Shown: piece by piece, positions 5,731 through 13,982 of the stretch
Numbering within the stretch: the first letter of the stretch is position 1
Layout: each line of letters begins with the position of its first letter
Source of the DNA: Porphyromonadaceae bacterium
GTDB taxonomy: Bacteria; Bacteroidota; Bacteroidia; Bacteroidales; Paludibacteraceae
Length of the DNA stretch: 49,133 nt
Assembly (NCBI GenBank): GCA_012523295.1
Contig: JAAYIT010000185.1
Coordinates: forward strand, 1-49,133
Direction: 5' to 3'
Program-made: the position numbers and the translations under genes
The notes under the pieces: model-generated
What the model was told of the DNA's origin: nothing
The model's input: the letters and a program-made list of their open reading frames with translations, nothing else
The model's database searches: none

Positions 5731-7797
5731 TTGAAAAACACGATTCTCAAATTTTCATTACTCCTTTTCTTATTTACCTTATTAACCAACTGTCAAAGCG
5801 TCTCTGCAGGCCCGGCTTACGATTTTACGAAACTAAAACGTGAGAAGCTGAACAGAGGCCTTGTAGCTATTCGAGAGAGTGATACTACGGTGAATATCAG
5901 TTGGAGATACTTCTCTTCCGATCCAATCCATACAAGTTTTGATATTTATCGTAATGGGATGAAACTCAATTCGGTTCCCTTAACAAAATCGACCTATTTC
6001 AAGGATAAAAACACCATTTTTGAAGACGCGACATACGAAATACGGGTAAATTCTCCTCTTTCGCAAGAAAAGCAAGAACGTTTTTCCTATACATTAAAAT
6101 ATCATGATATCGGCTTTATAAATATCCCTTTAGTACCGCCCATCACTGACGATATCGGTTTCAGAGGACGGCCTGTAATTTATATTCCCGGAGATGCGAG
6201 TATAGGCGATGTAGATGGTGACGGTGAATATGAGGTTATTTTGAAATGGGATCCTTCGAACGCGCGTGACAATGCGCATGACGGGTTTACAAGCAATGTT
6301 TATTTTGATTGTTATAAGCTTTCGGGTGAAAGGCTTTGGCGAATAAACATGGGAAAAAATATACGTGCCGGAGCCCATTATACGCAGTTTATGGTGTTTG
6401 ATCTGGATGGTGACAACCGGGCTGAAGTGGTCATGAAAACCGGCGATGGTACGATTGACGGACTCGGAAATGTGATAGGCGATAAAGATGCGGACCATCG
6501 AAATGAAGTCGGGAGAATACTTTCCGGACCGGAGTATCTGACTGTCTTTGATGGACTGACGGGTGAAGCGATTCATACGATTGATTATATTCCCGAGCGT
6601 GGCGATGTGCGTGATTGGGGAGATAATCGTGCCAATCGTTCTGATCGCTATTTAGCTTGTATCGCTTATCTTGACGGCGTAAATCCAAGTGTGGTCATGT
6701 GCCGCGGATACTATACGCGTACGGTTTTGGCGGCATTTGACTTTAAGGATAAAAAATTAGTCAACCGATGGGTTTTTGATTCGGATGAGCCGGGCAACCG
6801 TGCATATGCAGGTCAAGGAAATCACAATCTGCGTGTGGGTGATGTAGATGGCGATGGATGTGATGAGATTATTTACGGATCTTGCACGATCAACAACGAC
6901 GGGAAAGGTCTTTATTCCACCCGGATGGGACACGGAGATGCTATACACCTGACGGCATTTGACCCGACGAGCCGAAAATTGCAGGTGTGGGACTGCCACG
7001 AAAATAAAAGAGATGGTTCTACGCTCCGAGATGCCGAGACAGGCGAAGTGCTTTTCCAAATAAAAAGTAACATTGATGTGGGGCGGTGTATGGCGGCTGA
7101 TATCGATCCGAATTCGAGGGGAGTAGAGTTTTGGTCTATTGCCTCAAACGGTATTTACAATATAAAAGGAGAACAGGTAAGTCCCTCTACCCGAGGTGTT
7201 TCTATCAACATGGCAACCTGGTGGGATGGCGATCTGTCGAGAGAATTGCTTGATGGTGTACGCGTTTCGAAATACAATCCCGAAATCGGCCGTGCTGAAA
7301 CAATTTTTAATTGTGAAGATTGTGCTCGTATCAACGGTTCGAAGTCCAATCCGAATCTTTCCGCCGATATTTTTGGCGATTGGCGGGAGGAATTGATAGT
7401 AAGAACACAGGATAATAAGAACTTGCGGATTTACATGACGCCGCATGAAACCGATTACCGATTCCATACATTTCTTGAAGATCCGATTTACAGAATCAGC
7501 ATTGCGACCCAAAATGTAGCTTACAACCAACCTACGCAACCCGGCTTTTACTTTGGAAGCGATCTTGGGAAGATATTTGATAATAAAGAATTGGTAATAA
7601 ATGGTGATCAAGTCTTGCTTGATGCTACAGAAATTTACGATTCATACGTATGGTCTGTTGGTGGAAGCGGACAAACCAAGCTGCTAACCCTCAAAGAATG
7701 CCCTGCCGGACAGCGTACCCGAATCAGCGTAAAAGTAACTTACAGGGGTTTTGAATTTGAAGATTTTGTGTATGTGACGTTAGAAGGAAAGAAATGA
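5731..7797 (+). CDS. PL11 rhamnogalacturonan lyase, lipoprotein form
   Basis: A 688-aa enzyme of polysaccharide lyase family 11, which cleaves rhamnogalacturonan I by beta-elimination (YesW endolyase / YesX exolyase family). The start is a TTG; the next in-frame Met is far downstream and would remove the signal peptide. The signal ends in LFTLLTNCQS, a lipobox, so the enzyme is probably a lipoprotein. The PL11 propeller begins with LNRGLVAIRESDTTVNISWR and contains calcium-loop repeats (GDVDGDGEYEVILKWDPS, DLDGDNRAEVVMKTGDGT, VGDVDGDGCDEIIYGS), ARDNAHDGFTS, MGHGDAIHLT, WWDGDL-REL, FGDWREELIVRT and DYRFHTFLEDPIYR. A short C-terminal beta domain (from about 615) follows; there is no T9SS tail. 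It overlaps the next gene by four bases (ATGA), suggesting translational coupling. First gene of the cluster. Confidence 0.93.
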   Translation: MKNTILKFSLLLFLFTLLTNCQSVSAGPAYDFTKLKREKLNRGLVAIRESDTTVNISWRYFSSDPIHTSFDIYRNGMKLNSVPLTKSTYFKDKNTIFEDATYEIRVNSPLSQEKQERFSYTLKYHDIGFINIPLVPPITDDIGFRGRPVIYIPGDASIGDVDGDGEYEVILKWDPSNARDNAHDGFTSNVYFDCYKLSGERLWRINMGKNIRAGAHYTQFMVFDLDGDNRAEVVMKTGDGTIDGLGNVIGDKDADHRNEVGRILSGPEYLTVFDGLTGEAIHTIDYIPERGDVRDWGDNRANRSDRYLACIAYLDGVNPSVVMCRGYYTRTVLAAFDFKDKKLVNRWVFDSDEPGNRAYAGQGNHNLRVGDVDGDGCDEIIYGSCTINNDGKGLYSTRMGHGDAIHLTAFDPTSRKLQVWDCHENKRDGSTLRDAETGEVLFQIKSNIDVGRCMAADIDPNSRGVEFWSIASNGIYNIKGEQVSPSTRGVSINMATWWDGDLSRELLDGVRVSKYNPEIGRAETIFNCEDCARINGSKSNPNLSADIFGDWREELIVRTQDNKNLRIYMTPHETDYRFHTFLEDPIYRISIATQNVAYNQPTQPGFYFGSDLGKIFDNKELVINGDQVLLDATEIYDSYVWSVGGSGQTKLLTLKECPAGQRTRISVKVTYRGFEFEDFVYVTLEGKK

Positions 7798-10247
7798 TAA
7801 ATAAATTAAAATTAAGCCTTTTTATATTCCTAATTGTATTCTCAAATCTTAATTTCATAAAGGCAGTTAATATAAACGAAATTTCCATTCCAAAGAATAC
7901 CGAAAATTCAAGTCAGTTTCTTTTTACCTTAGGCACTTCGCTTAGTCCTTCCGGTGATTTAATTCAGATCAACTCCAACAATCTGCTTTTTAACGGTACT
8001 CCCCAAATTCCCGTAATGGGCGAAATCCATTTCTCCCGATTCAAAGATTCGGAATGGAAAACAGAACTGCTGAAAATGCGCGCGGGTGGAATTACTATTG
8101 TCGCGACCTATGTTTTTTGGATTCATCATGAAGAGACTGAGGGAGATTTTGATTGGACGGGACAGCGAAATCTGCGTAAATTTATTCAGACTTGCAAAGA
8201 GCTGGATTTTCCGCTTATTCTCAGGATCGGACCTTGGTGCCATGGTGAGGTGAGAAATGGAGGATTTCCTGAATGGCTTGTGAAAAGTGGAATACGGACA
8301 CGCGAAGACAATCCCGGTTATCTCGAAAAAGTTCGGAATTGGTATGAGCAAATTGCCAAGCAAGCCAACGGAATGATGTGGAAAGATGGTGGTCCCGTAA
8401 TTGGTATTCAGTTAGACAATGAATATCGGGGCAGAGGGACACACCTGATGACGCTGAAAAAAATGGCAGTCGATCTCGGTTTTGATGTGCCGATTTATAC
8501 CCGCACCGGCTGGCCGAAATTGGCGACTCCCGTTCCGTATGGTGAAATTATACCGCTATACGGAGATTATCCGGATGGTTTTTGGGATAGAAGCTTGGAT
8601 GAAATGCCCGGTGATTATAGTAAGACTTTTCTGTTTCGTTCGTTTAGAAACTCTACCGTTATAGCAACCGAACAGCTTCCGCCTCAGTCCGATACAGATA
8701 ATCCGAATGACTTGGGTTATCCGTTTTTCACGTGTGAATTGGGTGGAGGAATGATGCCGAGTTACCACCGCCGGATAAATATTCACCCGATGGATATTTA
8801 TGCCATGACGTTGGTCAAAATCGGCTCAGGAAGTAATCTGCCCGGCTATTATATGTATCATGGCGGAAATAATCCGGACGGGAAACTGACTACGCTCAAT
8901 GAACATCAAGCCACACTTGCAACGAATCACAACGATTTGCCGGTGGAAACGTACGATTTTCAAGCGCCGCTCGGCGAATTCGGGCAAGTAAATCCGCACT
9001 ATCATCTTTTGAGAAAATTGCACTTGTTTTTACATGATTTTGGGAGCGAATTAGCGCTGATGCGACCTAATTTTCCGGAAAACGCAGATACCGATCCAAA
9101 ACATGATGAGTTACTACGCTGGGCGGTTCGCAGCGATGGAAAAAGCGGTTATGTCTTTGTAAATAACTACCAGCGGTTAAAGGAATTAACTCCAAAACAA
9201 GCTGTTCAATTTGCTATTCAACTGCCGAATGAAAAGCTGAAAATTCCAAATTCTGCCATTACTATTCCGAGCAATTCTGTCTTTTTTATCCCGTTTAATC
9301 TGAATTTGGGAGGCGTAAATTTAGCTTATGCCACTTCACAGCCCATTACAAAAATTGAAAACGGAAATCATCTGACCGTATTCTTTGAAAAACTGAAAGG
9401 AATTGATGCGGAATTTGTCTTTGACGCCGGGAATCTGAAAATAGAAAAAGCAAATGGGAAATGGGATAAAAACGGCGATAAAATCATTTTTACAAAACTA
9501 AAAACCGGTACAAATTCTGCCATTCGAGTGCGAACTTCGGCAGGTAAAATAATCGACATTATTCTTTTGGATGAAATCCACTCCAATCAACTTTGGAAAG
9601 GTCAACTCCATGGAGAAGAACGGGTTTTCCTGACAAAATCCAATCTGATTTACCACCAAAATCAGTTGGTGTTATTGGGTGCTGAAAATGAAAAAGCGGT
9701 TTCTGTTTTTCCTGCTCCTGTTAGTCTAACCTCTTTAGATAAGAAAATAAAATCTAAGAATAACGGAATTTTCAAGCGCTATAAAATCAAACTCCGGAAA
9801 TCAACGCCCGTGCAGGTTGAAGTTTCTAAAATCAAGGACTATGATTTACCGGTTCGGACCGTAGCGTTAGGAAGCCGAAATGTCGCAGAAATGCCGTTTG
9901 ATGCAGATTTCGAAAAAGCCGCGCAGTGGAAAATCACTGTGCCCGAAAGCAGTAAAGATAGAGATATTACGTTGAGAATTAGGTACAAAGGCGATGTAGC
10001 GAGAATCTATTCAGGAACAAAACTGCTTACAGATAATTTCTATAATGGAAAGCAATTTGATGTTAATTTGAAATTTTTCGCAGATGAAATGCAAGGAAAT
10101 GAATTGATTCTAAAAATATTGCCGGTTGATACGAAATCTCCGATTTATTTTCAAAAAGAAGCGGGATTGGTAGTCGGAAATTCAGATGTAATTTTATCAG
10201 AACCTGAAATTAAAGTTGTTGAGAATAAAACTGTTGTACTGCAGTGA
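7794..10247 (+). CDS. GH35 beta-galactosidase
   Basis: An 817-aa exported glycoside hydrolase of family 35 with an N-terminal signal peptide (LSLFIFLIVFSNLNFIKA). The TIM-barrel hallmarks are present: GEIHFSRFKDSEWKTELLKM, IVATYVFWIHHEE, LRIGPWCHGEVRNGGFPEWL, IGIQLDNEYRG with acid/base Glu210, and FFTCELGGGMM with nucleophile Glu315. The C-terminal half (about 450-817) consists of beta-sandwich domains. GH35 enzymes remove terminal beta-galactose, which fits galactan or arabinogalactan side chains of the pectin attacked by the neighbours. It starts inside the stop of the PL11 gene. The C-terminal region is longer than in minimal GH35 enzymes but usual for Bacteroidota forms. Confidence 0.93.
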   Translation: MINKLKLSLFIFLIVFSNLNFIKAVNINEISIPKNTENSSQFLFTLGTSLSPSGDLIQINSNNLLFNGTPQIPVMGEIHFSRFKDSEWKTELLKMRAGGITIVATYVFWIHHEETEGDFDWTGQRNLRKFIQTCKELDFPLILRIGPWCHGEVRNGGFPEWLVKSGIRTREDNPGYLEKVRNWYEQIAKQANGMMWKDGGPVIGIQLDNEYRGRGTHLMTLKKMAVDLGFDVPIYTRTGWPKLATPVPYGEIIPLYGDYPDGFWDRSLDEMPGDYSKTFLFRSFRNSTVIATEQLPPQSDTDNPNDLGYPFFTCELGGGMMPSYHRRINIHPMDIYAMTLVKIGSGSNLPGYYMYHGGNNPDGKLTTLNEHQATLATNHNDLPVETYDFQAPLGEFGQVNPHYHLLRKLHLFLHDFGSELALMRPNFPENADTDPKHDELLRWAVRSDGKSGYVFVNNYQRLKELTPKQAVQFAIQLPNEKLKIPNSAITIPSNSVFFIPFNLNLGGVNLAYATSQPITKIENGNHLTVFFEKLKGIDAEFVFDAGNLKIEKANGKWDKNGDKIIFTKLKTGTNSAIRVRTSAGKIIDIILLDEIHSNQLWKGQLHGEERVFLTKSNLIYHQNQLVLLGAENEKAVSVFPAPVSLTSLDKKIKSKNNGIFKRYKIKLRKSTPVQVEVSKIKDYDLPVRTVALGSRNVAEMPFDADFEKAAQWKITVPESSKDRDITLRIRYKGDVARIYSGTKLLTDNFYNGKQFDVNLKFFADEMQGNELILKILPVDTKSPIYFQKEAGLVVGNSDVILSEPEIKVVENKTVVLQ

Positions 10248-10286
10248 TGTAAAATCATTTCAATTAGGTCGATTATCATCTTTTCA

Positions 10287-10318
10287 ATTGTTTGATACTG
10301 CCACATTTCATATATTTG
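10287..10318 (+). promoter_or_regulatory. Promoter candidate before the GH16-GH43 gene
   Basis: ATTG at 10287-10290 and TATATTTG at 10311-10318 with 20 bases between them, close to the Bacteroides -33/-7 pattern. It lies in the 110-base gap after GH35 and would allow separate expression of the GH16-GH43 gene. Confidence 0.4.
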
Positions 10319-10357
10319 AAGATTATTTTTTAATTTAAAAACTCAATGTGCATAAAT

Positions 10358-12313
10358 ATGAAACAAACCACATTTTTTTTAGTATTATTTTTTAGTCTGA
10401 TAATTTTCGCCAATGATATAGCTGCGAAAAACTATGAATTAGTTTGGAGTGATGAGTTCAACTACACCGGAGCACCGAATCCGGAATTTTGGAATTTTGA
10501 AAATGGATTTGTCCGTAACAACGAGCTGCAATGGTATCAAAAAGAAAACGCGTATTGCAAAAATGGTGTTCTCATCATTGAAGCAAGAAGAGAAAAGAGA
10601 GCTAATCCGCTCTATGATGCCAATCGGCCGAATAACTGGCGGAGAAACCGGGAATTCATCGAATACACATCGTCTTCGATTAATACTAAGGATTTGAAAG
10701 AGTTCAAATACGGACGTTTCGAAATACGCGCTAAAATTCCGCTTGAAAGTGGAGCCTGGCCTGCCATTTGGACGTTGGGGCGGACAATGGAATGGCCCTC
10801 AAATGGTGAAATCGATATTATGGAGTACTACCGAATTGATGGAGTACCTCATATATTAGCTAACGCGGCTTGGGGAACGGAAAGGAGATACAACGCGAAA
10901 TGGAATTCGAAAGCTGTACCGTTTGCCAATTTCTTGAAAAAAGATAAAAACTGGGGTGAAAAATTTCACACCTGGAGAATGGACTGGGATGAAAATGCCA
11001 TTAAAATTTACTTAGACAATGAATTGATTAATGACATTCCGCTTTCGGCGACGATCAACGGAAGCATCGGAGATTATCAGAATCCGTTCAAACAGCCGCA
11101 TTATCTACTTCTCAATCTGGCTATCGGAGGGCAGCACGGTGGTGAGCCTGATGTGAAAGCATTCCCGATGAAATACGAGATTGACTATGTGCGTGTTTAT
11201 CAAACTCCCGAACAGCAAAAAGGACAAAATGCTCCGAAAGAAATTGTCACACACACTTCTATCCAACCCGGAAAGCTGTGGACTGATAACGAAGGAAACC
11301 ATATCAATGCACACGGCGGAGGATTATTATATGATAACGGAAAATATTACTGGTTTGGCGAGCATAAAGGCGAACGATCCAATGCCGCGCATGTGGGTGT
11401 GATGTGCTATTCTTCCAAAGATTTGATGAATTGGACAAACGAAGGAGTCGCGTTGGCGGTTTCGGAAGATGAAAAAAGCGATATAGTAAATGGAAGTGTA
11501 ATCGAACGCCCGAAGGTGATTTATAATCCCAAGACAGGTAAATATGTGATGTGGTTTCACTTAGAATTGAAGGGGCGCGGGTATGAGGCCGCGAGAGCAG
11601 GACTTGCCGTGAGCGATAACGTTACAGGCCCTTATACTTACATAGAATCCAAGCGAATCAATCCCGGAATTTTTCCGTTTGATATGCCTGAGAACGTGCG
11701 AAAAATGACTTTCAAGCGGGAAGATACCGAAAAATGGTGGACTCCAACCTGGAGAAGAGCAGTGGAAAACGGCTATTTGATACAAAGAGACCTGCAAACC
11801 GGTCAAATGTCAAGAGACATGACACTCTATGTGGATGACGACGGAAAAGCCTATCACATATATTCTTCTGAAGAAAATCTGACGCTTCACATTGCCGAGC
11901 TTTCAGATGATTTTCTTTCACATACCGGTAAATACGTCCGGGTTGCTCCCGCGGGGCACAATGAAGCGCCTGCTATTTTCAAAAGAAACGGAGTTTACTG
12001 GATGATTACATCAGGTTGTACCGGTTGGGATCCCAATGAAGCCAGAATGTTTTCATCAAACTCAATCTGGGGACCGTGGAAACAGCATAAAAATCCGGCT
12101 CGGGGAGAAAAATCAGAAATTACCTTTGGCGGGCAAAGTACGTATATTCAAAAAGTTCACGGTAAGGAGGACGCGTATCTGTTTATGGCAGATATGTGGC
12201 GTCCGCGCAGACCGATTGATGGCCGCTACATTTGGTTGCCTATTACATTTGAGAATGAGATTCCGATGATAGAGTGGAGGGAAGAATGGAGTCCGGAGAC
12301 GTTTTGGAAATGA
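10358..12313 (+). CDS. GH16-GH43 two-catalytic-domain fusion
   Basis: I prefer the ATG at 10358 because MKQTTFFLVLFFSLIIF begins a standard signal peptide; an ATG at 10346 adds four residues. Residues about 25-280 form a GH16 jelly-roll: LVWSDEFNYTG, RFEIRAKIPL--GAWPAIWTLG and the catalytic EIDIME (Glu151, Asp153, Glu156, bulge type), then LLNLAIGG and YEIDYVRVYQTP. A short linker leads to a five-bladed GH43 domain (about 300-651) starting NHINAHGGGLLYDNGKYYWF, with HVGVMCYSS, ERPKVIYNPKTGKYVMW and GHNEAPAIFKRNGVYWM. The INAHGGG opening resembles GH43 subfamilies 24/34, some of which are exo-beta-1,3-galactanases lacking the canonical Asp base. An endo (GH16) plus exo (GH43) enzyme acting on galactan is a reasonable inference. 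The GH43 half is paralogous to the next gene. Confidence 0.88.
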   Translation: MKQTTFFLVLFFSLIIFANDIAAKNYELVWSDEFNYTGAPNPEFWNFENGFVRNNELQWYQKENAYCKNGVLIIEARREKRANPLYDANRPNNWRRNREFIEYTSSSINTKDLKEFKYGRFEIRAKIPLESGAWPAIWTLGRTMEWPSNGEIDIMEYYRIDGVPHILANAAWGTERRYNAKWNSKAVPFANFLKKDKNWGEKFHTWRMDWDENAIKIYLDNELINDIPLSATINGSIGDYQNPFKQPHYLLLNLAIGGQHGGEPDVKAFPMKYEIDYVRVYQTPEQQKGQNAPKEIVTHTSIQPGKLWTDNEGNHINAHGGGLLYDNGKYYWFGEHKGERSNAAHVGVMCYSSKDLMNWTNEGVALAVSEDEKSDIVNGSVIERPKVIYNPKTGKYVMWFHLELKGRGYEAARAGLAVSDNVTGPYTYIESKRINPGIFPFDMPENVRKMTFKREDTEKWWTPTWRRAVENGYLIQRDLQTGQMSRDMTLYVDDDGKAYHIYSSEENLTLHIAELSDDFLSHTGKYVRVAPAGHNEAPAIFKRNGVYWMITSGCTGWDPNEARMFSSNSIWGPWKQHKNPARGEKSEITFGGQSTYIQKVHGKEDAYLFMADMWRPRRPIDGRYIWLPITFENEIPMIEWREEWSPETFWK

Positions 12314-12371
12314 GTGGAAAGCTTGAGTGTGTTTTTTTAATAAATCGACATTCGCCAATTACTCGAAAAAG

Positions 12372-12422
12372 CTTGCTATCGAGTGACCTCGTTCGGTGAG
12401 CCAAAAAGTCAGAGAGAACGGC
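12372..12422 (+). repeat. Dispersed repeat R1, copy 2
   Basis: A 51-bp match, in opposite orientation, to 60-110 (four mismatches), including the CGAGTGACCTCGTTCGGTGA region. It lies in the 237-base gap between the two GH43 genes and is followed directly by repeat R2. Confidence 0.7.
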
Positions 12423-12439
12423 TTCAAGACGTTTGAAGC

Positions 12440-12530
12440 ATTTTTACACAAAACGGGTCAAACCGTTTGGAGCGGTTAGACCCGATATCAGATTTGAAAT
12501 TCTGGATTTTAAGATACTTCACGGATAGAC
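12440..12530 (+). repeat. Dispersed hairpin repeat R2, copy 1
   Basis: About 90 bp shared with 21921-22011. The core at 12455-12483 is a symmetric hairpin: GGGTC / GACCC outer stem and AACCGTT / AGCGGTT inner stem, loop TGG. The tail GATATCAG...CGGATAGAC is also shared. It ends 20 bases before the GH43 start codon, so it may lie in that gene's 5' leader. Confidence 0.75.
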
Positions 12531-12550
12531 ATAAAAAAATTAACCCAAAA

Positions 12551-13483
12551 ATGAATTTTCGATTTCTTTTATTCGTATTTTTATTTTCTTCATTTTTTGT
12601 TCATATGAAGAGTGACAACCATTTGATAGTGAATGGAATACCCTGGTTTGACGACAAAGGCAATATCGTTAACGCGCATGGAGCTTGCATTGTGGAAGAA
12701 GATGGAAGATACTATCTTTTTGGAGAATGGAAATCGGATGAGTCCAACGCGTTTCCGGGTTTCAGCTGTTATTCTTCGGATGATTTGGTGAATTGGAAAT
12801 TTGAAAACGTGGTACTTCGCGTTCAACAAGACGGGATTCTCGGCCCGAATCGGGTGGGAGAGCGGGTTAAAGTTATGAAATGCCCTTCCACCGGCGAATT
12901 TGTGATGTATATGCATGCAGACGATATGGGTTATAAAGACCCTCATGTTGGGTATGCAACCTCCAAAACCATAGCGGGCGATTATGAGTTTCACGGTCCG
13001 TTGCTTCATGAAGGAAAACCGATACGGCGCTGGGATATGGGAACTTATCAAGACTCGGATGGGACAGGTTATCTGCTTATTCATCACGGAATTATCTACA
13101 GGTTGAGCGAAGATTACCGATCGGCCGAAGCGAAAGTGCTTGATGGACTGCCCCGATCTGGCGAATCACCGGCTATGTTCAGAAAAAACGGAATGTACTA
13201 CATGCTTTATTCCAATCTGACCAGCTGGGAGAAAAACGATAATTACTATTTCACTGCACCAAGCATTGAAGGACCTTGGACTCGACAGGGATTTTTTACT
13301 CCTGAAGGTTCACTGACCTATTATTCACAAACCACTTTTGTGCTGCCGCTTATCCGAAACAACGACACGATCCCAATGTTTATGGGTGACAGGTGGTCGT
13401 TTCCGCATCAGGCTTCTGCTGCTACCTACGTTTGGCTTCCTATGCAGGTTGAGGGTGAAAAACTGATGATTCCGGAATATTAG
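12551..13483 (+). CDS. GH43 glycoside hydrolase (C-terminally cut by an amber codon)
   Basis: Start chosen at ATG 12551, giving MNFRFLLFVFLFSSFFVHMK as signal peptide; the frame is open further upstream through repeat R2, but that part does not look like protein. The 310-aa product is a five-bladed GH43 domain paralogous to the second half of the preceding fusion: NIVNAHGACIVEEDGRYYLF, FSCYSSDDLVNW, ERVKVMKCPSTGEFVMYMH, GESPAMFRKNGMYYML, WLPMQVEGEKL. By analogy to GH43_24/34-like enzymes it should act on galactan or arabinogalactan; this is inference. It stops at a TAG (13481-13483) in a place where its paralogue reads through: EY-stop-NAWNPAT against EWREEWSPET. The same frame remains open to 13927, so the C-terminal domain has been cut off. 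The catalytic domain may still fold. Confidence 0.8.
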   Translation: MNFRFLLFVFLFSSFFVHMKSDNHLIVNGIPWFDDKGNIVNAHGACIVEEDGRYYLFGEWKSDESNAFPGFSCYSSDDLVNWKFENVVLRVQQDGILGPNRVGERVKVMKCPSTGEFVMYMHADDMGYKDPHVGYATSKTIAGDYEFHGPLLHEGKPIRRWDMGTYQDSDGTGYLLIHHGIIYRLSEDYRSAEAKVLDGLPRSGESPAMFRKNGMYYMLYSNLTSWEKNDNYYFTAPSIEGPWTRQGFFTPEGSLTYYSQTTFVLPLIRNNDTIPMFMGDRWSFPHQASAATYVWLPMQVEGEKLMIPEY

Positions 13484-13927
13484 AACGCATGGAATCCGGC
13501 AACAATACAAGAAGAAAATCCGCTGCAAGGCTGGAAAAATATCAGCTTTAGCAAGTTAAAATTTACCAAAAAACAGACCTGGTCTATTTCAAAAGATGGA
13601 ATTTCTTGCAGAGAAAAAGGCGCTTTATTTCAACTGCGTTTCAAAGGCAAAAAGATAGCGCTAATGGGCGAAACGAACGATCAAAGCGGATACGCGAGAA
13701 TTACCATTAAAAATAATAAAGGAGATGTGGTAACATCTTCATTGGTCGATTTTTACAGTAAATTTCCCAATAAAGGAATTCGCTATATAAGTCCCGACCT
13801 GCCAAAGGGACAGTATTTGATACAGGTTGAAGCTACAGGAATTATACCTGTTTGGACAGACAAATCAAAAAAGCGGTTCGGAAGTTTTGACTCGTACATA
13901 AATATCGAAAAAATAGTTGTAAAATAG
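13484..13927 (+). pseudogene. Severed C-terminal beta-sandwich domain of the GH43 gene
   Basis: The 147 codons after the TAG are in the same frame as the GH43 gene (13664 minus 12551 is divisible by three) and contain no stop until TAG/TAA-type termination at 13925-13927. They encode a small beta-rich domain (WSISKDGISCREKGALFQLR, FKGKKIALMGETND, SGYARITIKNNKGD, GQYLIQVEATGI), similar in style to C-terminal modules found on GH43 and SGNH enzymes. A separate start at ATG 13664 would give an 87-aa fragment lacking the first strands, so an independent gene is unlikely. A sequencing error at the TAG is possible. Confidence 0.7.
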
Positions 13928-13982
13928 AGTTTATACGACTTTCAATAACATAGGATTACAAATAAAAAAAAATAATATTATC

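Noticed and set aside
6130-6576. Long antisense ORFs inside the PL11, GH35 and GH78 genes
   Set aside because: They are frame shadows of strongly supported plus-strand genes and show no domains or signal sequences.
5731-7797. T9SS sorting domain on the first PL11
   Set aside because: The protein ends in VYVTLEGKK without the sorting-domain strands present in the other two copies; its signal has a lipobox instead.
12467-12550. Upstream extension of the GH43 ORF through repeat R2
   Set aside because: The extended N-terminus comes from the hairpin repeat and would bury the signal peptide.
13664-13927. Independent 87-aa gene
   Set aside because: It is in frame with the GH43 gene and the open frame continues upstream to the TAG, so it is the cut-off C-terminal part.
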